From NCBI GenBank assembly GCA_009698815.1, contig WLPJ01000012.1, positions 1 to 32,122 on the forward strand: DNA of 32,122 bases. The letters are read 5' to 3'. The notes beneath the pieces are model-generated. The model made no database searches. It was not told the origin of the DNA and saw nothing but the letters and a program-made list of their open reading frames with translations. The stretch comes from Actinomycetota bacterium (GTDB lineage: Bacteria; Actinomycetota; Actinomycetes; Nanopelagicales; Nanopelagicaceae). Below are positions 25,169 through 32,112 of this stretch, in pieces (the stretch's first letter is position 1; every line of letters starts with the position of its first letter). The position numbers and the translations under genes were made by a program.

Positions 25169-25437
25169 ATTATTTTTTTAGCTAAATAACCTTTAGGAAA
25201 AGCGAAGTCCCCGGCCGCTAATTTGATTTATCTGCCTTCCCCTTGCAGATAGATCAAACAGTTATCCGAGGACTTCGTAAGCGCAACTTATGTCCAAAGT
25301 TGCCTAGAATCAAATAAAAAGAGATTTGACACGCCTGTAATTTGGGTTGTAGTGCAAAATTATTTTTGCCTAAATCTCTCAACACGTACTTTAGATATTG
25401 CAGATTTCAATCTAATTTGGGATTCCAGGAGTACTTT
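25169..25437. other. Structured intergenic region with three nested inverted-repeat units
   Basis: 269 bp without an ORF. Unit 1, 25202-25278: outer stem CGAAGTCC/GGACTTCG continued by CGG/CCG past a C-A mismatch, a symmetric 7x7 internal loop, then a 14-bp stem (TTTGATTTATCTGC with GCAGATAGATCAAA, one T-G pair) capped by the loop CTTCCCCTT. Unit 2, 25283-25303: GCAACTT/AAGTTGC with a 7-nt loop. Unit 3, 25320-25379: outer AGAGATTT/AAATCTCT enclosing GCAAAA/TTTTGC. No T-run follows on the plus strand, so these are not simple terminators; on the minus strand a TTTT follows unit 1. It could be a long mRNA leader for the metallopeptidase gene or a small RNA. It is not a family I recognise. Confidence 0.6.
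25427..25431 (+). promoter_or_regulatory. Ribosome-binding site that decides the metallopeptidase start
   Basis: AGGAG lies 6 nt before a TTG (25438) and 12 nt before the in-frame ATG (25444). The spacing favours the TTG, though the ATG is possible. Starts further upstream (to 25342) would read through the inverted repeats and are unlikely. Confidence 0.5.
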
Positions 25438-26037
25438 TTGACTATGTCATTTGAAAACGATGAAGGCGAAGATGACTTAACCCTGCCTGGAATTTCAGAG
25501 GGTGAGATAATTGTGATTCGCTCTGCAAGACGCAAGCGAAACATTTCGGCCTATCGCCAAGGCGGACGAATAATTGTTTCGATCCCTGCGCGCATGAGTA
25601 AAGCCGATGAACACGCCATCGTGCCCGAGATGATCGCCAAGATTCGTAGCCAAGAGAGTTCACGGATACCGAGCGAGGAGCGCCTCATGGAGCGCACGGG
25701 CGAACTAATGGCATCCCTAGCCCCAGAGATCACCGCTCGCCCCGCTTCGATCAATTGGCGCCCGATGCGCGAGCGCTGGGGATCTTGCACCAGCGTTGAT
25801 CGCACGATCCGCATCTCAGATCGACTTAAATTGGCCCCGGATTACGCTCTGGACTATGTCCTCTTCCATGAGGCCATCCATCTGCAGCATTTTGACCATG
25901 GCGAAGCCTTCACCGAGGTTTTGGCCCGATTTGAGGGAGCCGAGCTGGCCAGCGCCTACTTGGATGGGTATGAGGCGGCCGAACGCGCCTTGGCTGAGCC
26001 TGTGGAGCTAAAAAAATTACGCACAAACAAGGGCTAG
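25438..26037 (+). CDS. YgjP-type (M48-like, DUF45) metallopeptidase
   Basis: Predicted zinc metallopeptidase of 199 residues from TTG 25438 (197 from ATG 25444). The zinc motif HEAIH is in DYVLFHEAIHLQHFDHGEAF, followed by the third-ligand region FTEVLARFEGAE. The upstream RWGSCTSVDRTIRIS is the hallmark WGSC motif of the YgjP/SprT-like group. N-terminal part: EIIVIRSARRKRNISAYRQGG. The substrate is unknown. It is noticeably more GC-rich than its neighbours in its second half. It follows the structured intergenic region and precedes the DUF5679 gene. Confidence 0.87.
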   Translation: MTMSFENDEGEDDLTLPGISEGEIIVIRSARRKRNISAYRQGGRIIVSIPARMSKADEHAIVPEMIAKIRSQESSRIPSEERLMERTGELMASLAPEITARPASINWRPMRERWGSCTSVDRTIRISDRLKLAPDYALDYVLFHEAIHLQHFDHGEAFTEVLARFEGAELASAYLDGYEAAERALAEPVELKKLRTNKG

Positions 26038-26121
26038 TTCAGCGTATTTGAGCGTGAGCAGGGGTATCGTCATGCTTGCACGTGTGGGCGCTCAGAGCTC
26101 AGGCGGCGATTGGAGGAAATT

Positions 26122-26286
26122 ATGACAGCAGAGACATACAAAGGTGACGCTTACTGCGTGAAGTGCAAAGCGAAGCGTGACTTCGAAGGCACTGTGAAGA
26201 TCTCCGAGTCTGGTCGTCGCATGGCGCAGGGTATCTGCCCAGTCTGTGGCACCAAGGTCAACAGAATTCTTGGCAAAGCTCAGTAA
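26122..26286 (+). CDS. DUF5679 zinc-ribbon protein
   Basis: 54-residue protein beginning MTAETYKGDAYCVKCKAKRD. Two Cys pairs, CVKC (residues 12-15) and CPVC (39-42), form a zinc ribbon. A strong Shine-Dalgarno sequence (TTGGAGGAAATT before ATG) supports the start. The family is small, widespread in actinobacteria and of unknown function. Followed by a strong intrinsic terminator. Confidence 0.85.
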   Translation: MTAETYKGDAYCVKCKAKRDFEGTVKISESGRRMAQGICPVCGTKVNRILGKAQ

Positions 26287-26303
26287 TCAAGTTCACCATT
26301 TAA

Positions 26304-26357
26304 AAATTCACCCCGTTATTCATCACACGTTGATGCGCACGGGGTGAATTTATTTTT
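26304..26357 (+). terminator. Intrinsic terminator after the DUF5679 gene
   Basis: A 12-bp perfect stem, AAATTCACCCCG (26304-26315) and CGGGGTGAATTT (26340-26351), followed by TATTTTT. A 24-nt loop separates the arms. The clearest stem plus T-run on the plus strand in this window. Confidence 0.9.
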
Positions 26358-26410
26358 AGCCTCATAGTTAATTTTTCGCGGCATACATAGCGGCTACACA
26401 CATGCGCTCG

Positions 26411-26432
26411 GGCGCTGGCTGCGGCAGGCGCC
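26411..26432. repeat. GC-rich hairpin just before the ThiF/TOMM-like gene
   Basis: GGCGC (26411-26415) pairs with GCGCC (26428-26432), with an inner GC/GC pair, in a locally very GC-rich stretch 12 nt before the ATG at 26445. It could affect translation of that gene. There is no T-run. Confidence 0.4.
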
Positions 26433-26444
26433 AATCCTTTGCAG

Positions 26445-27557
26445 ATGAGCGAAGAAAGAATTCAAGGGCTTAAATTTAAATCTGGAATCAATCTCTATGC
26501 AGGTGAGCAGGCGGGCCAATTTCTCTTTGGAACCATGCGCAGCCGGCTAGCGATTAGCTCACCCCTTGCCCCCGAAATTTATTCTGCGCTAAAGCGCGGC
26601 CTCACCCGCAGTGAATTGGAAGCGGTCTTGGCCATCAACGCTTCAGACTTGGATGAGCTGTTGGCACAACTGCACTCTTATGAATTTCTAGAAACGCAAT
26701 CGAGTGCCATCCAAATTTCGCAAAGATTTATCTCCAATATCGCCGAACGCGCCGCCAAGGGAAGTGATCGCAGTAAAGATGCCTCTTACGCGCAGCTGAA
26801 AAATCGAATTGCACCAGAATTAACTCTGACAAGGTGGTTGCCCGGAGTTTGTGATTCTGGAGTTGCAACGGTGAGCGCTCGCCAAAGTGCACATATAGAA
26901 ATTTCTGGAAATTCTCGCGCCGCTCAACATTTATTTTCAGCACTTGTTGCCAGCGGCCTTACACATACGCAATTTGCGCCATCTTTTCGTCGCGGCCGCG
27001 AACTAGTCTGCGACGCTGATATTTCTGGGGGATTTATCTCAGCCATTGATTATGGACAGGTATTTGCATCGCTCTGCCACGAAAAAGCTAAATCAGTTGC
27101 ACTCTTTCCGCAAAGTTCTGAAGAGAACGCTGAAGAATTACCCGTGGGATTTGCTGAGAAAGTAATTAAAATCCACTTTGGAGAAATAGATTCGGCACTC
27201 CTTGCCCTTTGGATGTCTGCTGGACAAGAACATTTAATTGTTAGTGAAATTAGTGGTGGATATTTAACAATAACTCCAATAATTGTCCCTGGAATATCAC
27301 CTTGCAGCCGTTGCTGCGAACTAGCAATTGCAGAGCAAAGCAGAGCAACACTTCTGGAGAAAGCAACAGTTAAGGATGAGCTGCCAATCGTTGGGGCCAA
27401 TTACGTTGCCTCGCTTTTGGCTGCGCAATTACTGCAGCTAATTGATACCGGGATATGCACGCTATCTACTGAGGCAATTTCAATCGATTTACTTGACCTC
27501 TGTAACACAAAACACATCACCATCACGCGCCATCCCATGTGTGGGTGTAGCTGGTAA
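26445..27557 (+). CDS. ThiF/TOMM-like (E1-related) protein, catalytic motifs degenerate
   Basis: 370 residues from ATG 26445. The layout resembles TOMM/ThiF-type proteins. An N-terminal winged-helix-like part covers about 20-90 (residues LTRSELEAVLAINASDLDELL). A central Rossmann-like segment follows (HIEISGNSRAAQHLFSALV, where E1 enzymes have GxGxxG). The C-terminal half has Cys pairs PCSRCCEL and HPMCGCSW, which could hold a structural zinc as in E1-like folds. The nucleotide-binding glycine motif is not intact, so adenylation is doubtful. Its place before the ABC1 kinase parallels Rv3196 near M. tuberculosis whiB7, as I recall. No ribosome-binding site precedes the ATG. Function unknown. 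Confidence 0.65.
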   Translation: MSEERIQGLKFKSGINLYAGEQAGQFLFGTMRSRLAISSPLAPEIYSALKRGLTRSELEAVLAINASDLDELLAQLHSYEFLETQSSAIQISQRFISNIAERAAKGSDRSKDASYAQLKNRIAPELTLTRWLPGVCDSGVATVSARQSAHIEISGNSRAAQHLFSALVASGLTHTQFAPSFRRGRELVCDADISGGFISAIDYGQVFASLCHEKAKSVALFPQSSEENAEELPVGFAEKVIKIHFGEIDSALLALWMSAGQEHLIVSEISGGYLTITPIIVPGISPCSRCCELAIAEQSRATLLEKATVKDELPIVGANYVASLLAAQLLQLIDTGICTLSTEAISIDLLDLCNTKHITITRHPMCGCSW

Positions 27558-27604
27558 TTAGTTTTCAATTAGCGCCCTGAACAATTTCTCTGAACAATAG
27601 GTGC

Positions 27605-28945
27605 ATGGCTAAGAAGGAGTCGAACGAGACTCAGATCCCGAGTTCCACCGCTGTCCGTTCGGCAAAGATGGTTTCCATTCCGGTCGGACTTGCAGGTCGG
27701 GGCATCCTCGGACTCGGCAAACAATTAGTCGGTCAATCTTCATCAGTAGTTGTTTCAGATATTCAAGAGAAGACGGCAGAGCAACTCTTTAAAGTCCTTG
27801 GCGAACTAAAGGGCGGTGCGATGAAATTCGGGCAGGCGCTTTCGGTATTTGAAGCAGCGCTTCCTGAAAATATTGCCAAGCCTTACCGCGAGACACTTAC
27901 CAAGTTACAAGAGTCAGCGCCACCCTTGCCAACTCGCGTAGTACATAAAGTTTTGGCAAAAGAGTTAGGCGAAAACTGGCGCGATAACTTCACCTCATTT
28001 GATGACAAGGCAACGGCTTCGGCTTCGATCGGCCAAGTTCATAAAGGCGTTTGGAAAGATGGTCGCCCGGTTGCGGTAAAGATTCAATACCCAGGAGCTG
28101 CTGAAGCTCTAATCTCTGATTTAAATCAGATCCAACGCTTTGCCAAAATTTTCCAATTAGTTTTGCCTGGTGTTGAAATGAAACCGTTGCTCGAAGAATT
28201 GCGCGCGCGCATCATCGAAGAAGTCGATTACAAATATGAAGCCGAGGCGCAAGAAGCTTGCTGGAAGGCCTACGAAAATGATCCGGATGTAGCGATTCCA
28301 AAAGTTGTCATGGCTGCTGATAAAGTTCTGGTTTCGGAATGGTTAGAAGGAATCCCGCTTTCTAAAATCATTGCAAGTGGCACACAGGAAGAACGTGACA
28401 ACGCCGGAATGCGTTTGGCGCGGTTCCATTTCACATGTCCAGAGCGCGCAGGTTTATTGCACGCTGATCCACATCCTGGAAACTTCCGTTTGCTCGCCGA
28501 TGGTCGCATCGGAGTTTTAGATTTCGGCGCCTGCAATCGTCTGCCAAATGGCTTTCCCGAACCATTTAAGAATCTTTTAAAGCACGCCCTAGATGATGAT
28601 GCGCAGGCTTTATATGAAGGCTTCAAGAAAGATGGATTTATCTTGGAAGATGTGGATGTTGATCCAAATCTCGTTCTAGATTTCTTGGTTCCACTTGTTG
28701 AACCACTTCGCACCGAAACCTTTAAATATTCACGCGAATGGTTGCGCGATCAAAGCGCCCGCGTCGGTGATCCGCGAAATCCAACAGCCAAGATCGGCTT
28801 CCAACTTAATTTGCCGGCTGAATATGTATTAATTCACCGCGTTACTTTGGGAACAACTGGCATTTTCTGTCAATTAGAAGCTGAAGGAAAGTTTCGCGAT
28901 GAAGCACTTTCTTGGTTCCCCGAGATAGCACCCGCTGGCGTTTAA
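27605..28945 (+). CDS. ABC1/UbiB (AarF) family atypical kinase-like protein
   Basis: 446 residues. Family marks are the KxGQ motif GGAMKFGQALS (about 75-85), the Ala-rich loop ATASASIGQVHKG in place of the usual P-loop, the lysine in RPVAVKIQYPG, and the catalytic-loop segment HADPHPGNFRLLADGRIGVLDFGA. UbiB-type proteins are linked to isoprenoid-lipid or quinone metabolism; the actinobacterial role is unclear. It converges on the DUF5671 gene, the two stop regions overlapping by 4 bp (28942-28945). Confidence 0.93.
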   Translation: MAKKESNETQIPSSTAVRSAKMVSIPVGLAGRGILGLGKQLVGQSSSVVVSDIQEKTAEQLFKVLGELKGGAMKFGQALSVFEAALPENIAKPYRETLTKLQESAPPLPTRVVHKVLAKELGENWRDNFTSFDDKATASASIGQVHKGVWKDGRPVAVKIQYPGAAEALISDLNQIQRFAKIFQLVLPGVEMKPLLEELRARIIEEVDYKYEAEAQEACWKAYENDPDVAIPKVVMAADKVLVSEWLEGIPLSKIIASGTQEERDNAGMRLARFHFTCPERAGLLHADPHPGNFRLLADGRIGVLDFGACNRLPNGFPEPFKNLLKHALDDDAQALYEGFKKDGFILEDVDVDPNLVLDFLVPLVEPLRTETFKYSREWLRDQSARVGDPRNPTAKIGFQLNLPAEYVLIHRVTLGTTGIFCQLEAEGKFRDEALSWFPEIAPAGV

Positions 28946-29325
28946 CAAGATATTTTTCGAACCATCTTCCAGTGATATAAATAAACTGGAACTGTCACTA
29001 GCAAAGTCACGAGTGAACTAGTTATCCCGCGGATTGCGCTGCGGCGGTTCTGATCGATATTGGCTTGTTTAATAACTTCTGGATCAACTTTGGGATCGCC
29101 CTGCACTGCATAAGGATCAACATATCCAGCATCAGGAACGATCAGATCTAGACCTCGGTTAATCAAGCTAATTACTGTAAAGAGACAGACCAGAAGAGTA
29201 ATTAGGCTGACCGCATATAAGTAAAGTGAACGCCAATCAACTCCCTGGTTCGCCACTTCTAGTTTCGCAGCGCTCTTCTTTGTCACTGCTTTCTTCGCCG
29301 TTGCTTTCTTCGCTGTAGTTGCCAT
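28942..29325 (-). CDS. DUF5671-like membrane protein with Lys/Ala-rich N-terminus
   Basis: 127 residues. The first 21 residues are a histone-like basic tail (TTAKKATAKKAVTKKSAAK). Two membrane helices follow, at about 34-57 (LYLYAVSLITLLVCLFTVISLI) and about 98-118 (GITSSLVTLLVTVPVYLYHWKM). The DWRSLYLYAVSLI start of the first helix resembles DUF5671 proteins. The basic tail probably faces the cytoplasm and could contact nucleic acid or lipid headgroups (inference). A TACTCT box 6 nt before the ATG suggests leaderless transcription. Confidence 0.78.
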   Translation of the reverse strand: MATTAKKATAKKAVTKKSAAKLEVANQGVDWRSLYLYAVSLITLLVCLFTVISLINRGLDLIVPDAGYVDPYAVQGDPKVDPEVIKQANIDQNRRSAIRGITSSLVTLLVTVPVYLYHWKMVRKISC

Positions 29326-29331
29326 ATCTAA

Positions 29332-29337
29332 AGAGTA
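29332..29337 (-). promoter_or_regulatory. Predicted -10 box, DUF5671-like gene
   Basis: TACTCT, then 6 nt, then the ATG at 29325. No Shine-Dalgarno sequence. Confidence 0.45.
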
Positions 29338-29345
29338 CTCCCGAT

Positions 29346-29750
29346 TTAGTTACAAGTGTCGTGAGCGTTCTGCACCATGCAGAACGGATGTCCTGCAAGA
29401 TCAAGATAAATACGAAAGCGATTTGGTTTTGGTTGAAACTCAGCCTTAACGGCACCTATTCCAAGTAAATCTCTTTCAGCAATATCTAAATCTTTGGCGT
29501 GAAAATCCATATGTGCCTGCTGTGGCAGGCCACCGATTGGCCAAGTTGGTCTTTGATAGTTATCAATTTTCTGAAAGCCCATCTTCGTGAAGCCTTTATC
29601 ATCGAGTATTTCAAGCCATTCGCACGTTTCTGCGGTTTCACCTTCATCAAATGGTTCCACTTTATGCCCGGTTATTTTTGAATAAAAGTAAGCTAACTCA
29701 ACAGGGTTATCGCAATCAAGTGCGGTGTATGCGTAATGTGCAATGGTCAT
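29346..29750 (-). CDS. VOC superfamily protein (glyoxalase-like domain)
   Basis: 134 residues with the vicinal-oxygen-chelate pattern: an N-terminal strand-helix (HYAYTALDCDNPVELAYFYSKITG), a middle strand EWLEILDD, then the second half QQAHMDFHAKDLDIAERDLLGIGAV and a closing strand LDLAGHPFCMVQN. It belongs with the Glyoxalase_6-like group common in actinobacteria. H80-type (AHMDF) and other residues could bind a metal, but the activity is unknown. A TATTAT box (29762-29757) lies 6 nt before the ATG. Confidence 0.87.
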   Translation of the reverse strand: MTIAHYAYTALDCDNPVELAYFYSKITGHKVEPFDEGETAETCEWLEILDDKGFTKMGFQKIDNYQRPTWPIGGLPQQAHMDFHAKDLDIAERDLLGIGAVKAEFQPKPNRFRIYLDLAGHPFCMVQNAHDTCN

Positions 29751-29756
29751 GAATAA

Positions 29757-29762
29757 ATAATA
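29757..29762 (-). promoter_or_regulatory. Predicted -10 box, VOC gene
   Basis: TATTAT, then 6 nt, then the ATG at 29750, within an AT-rich stretch where chance matches are more likely than elsewhere. Confidence 0.35.
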
Positions 29763-29771
29763 ACTACGGAA

Positions 29772-31370
29772 TTACTTCTTTTTATATCCTGCAGGACAGG
29801 TTGGTTTCAAGGCTGTAACTTTCTTCTCTAATTTACCTTTCACACAAATAATAGTGACCTTCTTTATTGGCTGTGCAATTGGCTGTGCAATTGGCTGTGC
29901 AATTAATCCAACTTTGATTGTTGGCGATGAATAAGTGAATCCAGAGATATTAAATGTTAGTAAATTATTTTTGATTGAATAACTAGATGTTCCCACATTT
30001 GTATTTCCGTCTGCAGAGATGATTGATACAACAATCTTTGCTTTGGCGATATCTTTACCCCATCGACATTCGGCGATTTCTTTAGGTATAACCAGAGAAT
30101 AAAAACCCTTATTTGGATTCCCCGCTAAATCTAGATGTGGGGAAGCGACCTGAAACACAAAAGTTTTATCGCTGCTATCCCACTTAGGTGCAGATTTCCC
30201 ATACATTGTGGCATTCGTGGTAACTATGCCTGTAAATCCACTCTGTAATGCTGGACAGTCTGCAACGTTCGCCACATCTGGCCAAGGGGTGGTTTTTACC
30301 CACCATGCAGTCTTATATGCGACGGTTGCAGCCAAGCCGAATTCTTTCTCATAAAAAATAAAATCTGAAATATCCTGATTTCCATCAGTGGAAATACCAA
30401 CAGTATTTCCACCCCACGAACCTGGGCAAGAGCTAGGTAAAACGCCGGCAGGGCAATTTCTACGAGAATTAAACTCTGCGCTGAATTCACTCACATTCTT
30501 AGCTGGCGTCAATCCTATTGGGACTCTTGCAGGCGAACCGGAAACTTCAACAATTCCGTCGGAAGAATTGGTATCAAGCGTTATCTCTGGATTTATTACT
30601 CTTCCATCAAACCATCCCCATAAATCTTTTGCCACGGTCCCGAGCTTTAATTTAACTTTAATCTCGATATCTTCTGGGAACTCATATTCTGTTAGTCCAT
30701 CAACTGGGAAAATTGCCATTTCTAAATACCTTTGAACAATTCCATTTTTCCATTCTCGAGTGCCAGTAACAGGATCCCATGTGCTGAATATCGGCTCTGC
30801 TGAAATGTCTCCACGAACATTAACTCGCAGTAAATATTCAGTTCCACCTCCATGCGAAGCCTTGCTAAAATTCCAATAGGAAGCACGCCCGGCGGCAGGC
30901 GCGTGGTTCTTCATATCGGCTGGCCATTGACCAATTTGCCTCTCCGAAATTATGTTACCTGTCCGTCCATCCGTAGTTCCAGCAGTCGCTTCGCCACTTC
31001 TATCAGAGAGTTCTCTAGAAGAAAGTGTTGCTTGATTCCAGTTACTGCTAGAAGTTTTATAACTCACGCTCTCTATGCACCCAACTATTATTTTTGGAGT
31101 ACAAGCGGGAATTGCATATTGAAAAGTCGACCTTATCCAAGGAGTCGCTTTATCAATAACTTTTGGGATGTCTCGGATACTCCAATTGGAAGGCAAATTG
31201 ATCGAATTTACTCGATCTCCGAATACCACTCGTGCTTTACTCGAATCAATCTTGGTTAGTGAATCAATAGACCATGCACGTGGAGTGCTGCTTGCCATAG
31301 AATATTGCGGCAATACAATATAAGAAATGGATGCAACCAAGCCTAGAGCTATAGATATGCGCAATCTCAT
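29772..31370 (-). CDS. Secreted protein of unknown function with CVKGK...CPAGYKKK C-terminal module
   Basis: 532 residues that I cannot assign. An N-terminal signal peptide is clear: MRLR, hydrophobic ISIALGLVASISYIVLP, probable cleavage after ASS or MAS near residue 27. The body is rich in Ser, Thr and aromatic residues and has scattered Cys pairs (CTPKIIVGC, CPAGVLPSSC), which suggests an extracytoplasmic beta-rich fold. Near the C-terminus AQPI is repeated three times, then the protein ends with KVTIICVKGKLEKKVTALKP and TCPAGYKKK. I recall similar two-Cys, Lys-rich tails on other secreted acI proteins, so this may be a surface-attachment or sorting module (inference). A TACTAT box 7 nt before the ATG suggests a leaderless mRNA. 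Confidence 0.75.
   Translation of the reverse strand: MRLRISIALGLVASISYIVLPQYSMASSTPRAWSIDSLTKIDSSKARVVFGDRVNSINLPSNWSIRDIPKVIDKATPWIRSTFQYAIPACTPKIIVGCIESVSYKTSSSNWNQATLSSRELSDRSGEATAGTTDGRTGNIISERQIGQWPADMKNHAPAAGRASYWNFSKASHGGGTEYLLRVNVRGDISAEPIFSTWDPVTGTREWKNGIVQRYLEMAIFPVDGLTEYEFPEDIEIKVKLKLGTVAKDLWGWFDGRVINPEITLDTNSSDGIVEVSGSPARVPIGLTPAKNVSEFSAEFNSRRNCPAGVLPSSCPGSWGGNTVGISTDGNQDISDFIFYEKEFGLAATVAYKTAWWVKTTPWPDVANVADCPALQSGFTGIVTTNATMYGKSAPKWDSSDKTFVFQVASPHLDLAGNPNKGFYSLVIPKEIAECRWGKDIAKAKIVVSIISADGNTNVGTSSYSIKNNLLTFNISGFTYSSPTIKVGLIAQPIAQPIAQPIKKVTIICVKGKLEKKVTALKPTCPAGYKKK
29866..29904 (-). repeat. 12-bp tandem repeat, three copies, in the secreted-protein gene
   Basis: The plus-strand unit ATTGGCTGTGCA is repeated three times exactly (29866-29877, 29878-29889, 29890-29901) plus a partial ATT. 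It encodes AQPI repeats in a linker before the C-terminal module. Copy number probably varies between strains. Confidence 0.9.
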
Positions 31371-31377
31371 GCATTAA

Positions 31378-31383
31378 ATAGTA
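31378..31383 (-). promoter_or_regulatory. Predicted -10 box, secreted-protein gene
   Basis: TACTAT, then 7 nt, then the ATG at 31370. Confidence 0.45.
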
Positions 31384-31422
31384 AGAGGTGAAGTCTCCAA
31401 TTAATAGTTCATTTTGAAAAAT

Positions 31423-31475
31423 AGAAAAGCCCCGCGCCAGGATTCTTATTGAGAAACCAAGCACGGGGCTTTTCG
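31423..31475 (-). terminator. Intrinsic terminator after whiB7
   Basis: Long hairpin with arms AAAAGCCCCG and CGGGGCTTTT, extended inward by GC/GC, GG/CC and TCT/AGA pairs separated by symmetric mismatches. On the minus strand it is followed by a T-rich stretch (TTTTCTATTTTTC), so it can end whiB7 transcripts; the plus-strand side also ends in TTTT. Confidence 0.88.
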
Positions 31476-31503
31476 AGCAACGGATACCTGCCGATAGAAG
31501 TAA

Positions 31504-31842
31504 TTACACGAACGCTGCAATGCGCGGTGGACGTCCCGCACGGCGCTTGCGTTCAATAATTACGCCATCTTCGATTAACTGACCGCCCCAAACACCGCAT
31601 GGTTCTTCACGGGATAAGGCGCCGTCTAAACATTTATTTCGCACAGGGCAGCTGCCGCAAAGCGCTTTCGCCTGAGCAATTCCTTCATCACTTTCGGAGA
31701 AGAAGAGTTCAGGATCAGCGTTATGGCATGGCAATGTAAAGGCGATGGCCGAGTCATAAGCACCGGTTACTTCATAGAGACCGATCTTCTCGCCTGTTTG
31801 CGCCCAGCCTGGTACCTGTAGTTCGCTGTAGAGAACGCTCAT
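31504..31842 (-). CDS. whiB7: WhiB7-type iron-sulfur transcriptional regulator
   Basis: WhiB-family regulator of 112 residues. The four cluster-binding cysteines are in LPCHNADPELFF, KALCGSCPVRNKC; then comes the GVWGG turn that contacts the principal sigma factor. The C-terminus carries RRAGRPPR, an AT-hook, which is characteristic of WhiB7 and absent from most other WhiB proteins. WhiB7 controls intrinsic resistance to ribosome-targeting antibiotics in mycobacteria and streptomycetes. The start at 31842 (MSVLYSELQVPG) is chosen by match to WhiB7 (MSVLTVP...) and because a longer in-frame ORF begins in the leader. A GTGAG-type ribosome-binding site precedes it. The neighbourhood (ABC1 kinase upstream) matches M. 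tuberculosis whiB7. Confidence 0.92.
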   Translation of the reverse strand: MSVLYSELQVPGWAQTGEKIGLYEVTGAYDSAIAFTLPCHNADPELFFSESDEGIAQAKALCGSCPVRNKCLDGALSREEPCGVWGGQLIEDGVIIERKRRAGRPPRIAAFV

Positions 31843-31903
31843 CGTTCTCACCCACTTTCTTCTCTCTCGTTTTCTTTCTCTGGATTGGTTTGGTTTTTGG
31901 TAA

Positions 31904-31943
31904 TAAAAAAAGGCCTTCAACTCCTTTGTGGAGTTGAGGCCTT
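31904..31943 (-). terminator. Attenuator-like intrinsic terminator in the whiB7 leader
   Basis: On the minus strand AAGGCCTCAACTCC pairs with GGAGTTGAAGGCCTT (one bulged base) around the loop ACAAA, followed by seven T residues. It lies about 60 nt before the whiB7 start codon and downstream of an upstream ORF, so it would stop most transcripts before the gene, as described for mycobacterial whiB7 leaders. Confidence 0.9.
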
Positions 31944-32067
31944 AGGTTTGGCATCTATCGGGATTATCCGATCGAACCTCCTGTGGCCTCATCCACGGCG
32001 TAAAAAGCTGCGTAAAACGCTGGCTTTGACGCTGCGGGCCAATTTGTATGCTTCTTTGTAGTCGCAT
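31942..32067 (-). CDS. Upstream ORF in the whiB7 leader (41 codons)
   Basis: ATG at 32067 opens a 41-codon frame rich in Gln and Arg (MRLQRSIQIGPQRQSQRF...), ending at TAA 31944-31942. The stop codon lies in the base of the terminator's 5' arm. In mycobacteria, translation of a leader uORF couples ribosome stress to whiB7 expression; the same logic is plausible here. No strong Shine-Dalgarno sequence precedes the ATG; an in-frame ATG at residue 25 is an alternative start. Confidence 0.5.
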   Translation of the reverse strand: MRLQRSIQIGPQRQSQRFTQLFTPWMRPQEVRSDNPDRCQT

Positions 32068-32088
32068 GGAAATTGGCAGGCGAAGTAG

Positions 32089-32112
32089 CAGCACCGCGTG
32101 TAACGCGTGCTG
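32089..32112. repeat. Inverted repeat at the upstream end of the whiB7 leader
   Basis: On the minus strand CAGCACGCGT pairs with ACGCGGTGCTG (10 bp, one bulged base) around a 3-nt loop. It is either the 5' part of the whiB7 leader or a regulatory palindrome; the window ends before the promoter can be seen. Confidence 0.6.

Noticed and set aside
25202..25278. Assignment of the hairpin as 6S RNA, SRP RNA or actinobacterial 6C RNA
   Set aside because: No SRP apical motif, too short for 6S RNA, and only four consecutive C residues in one loop rather than the two six-C loops of 6C RNA.
26402..26473. Small ORF of 23 codons before and overlapping the ThiF/TOMM-like gene
   Set aside because: It consists mainly of the GC-rich hairpin sequence and lacks a ribosome-binding site; weaker than the annotated start.
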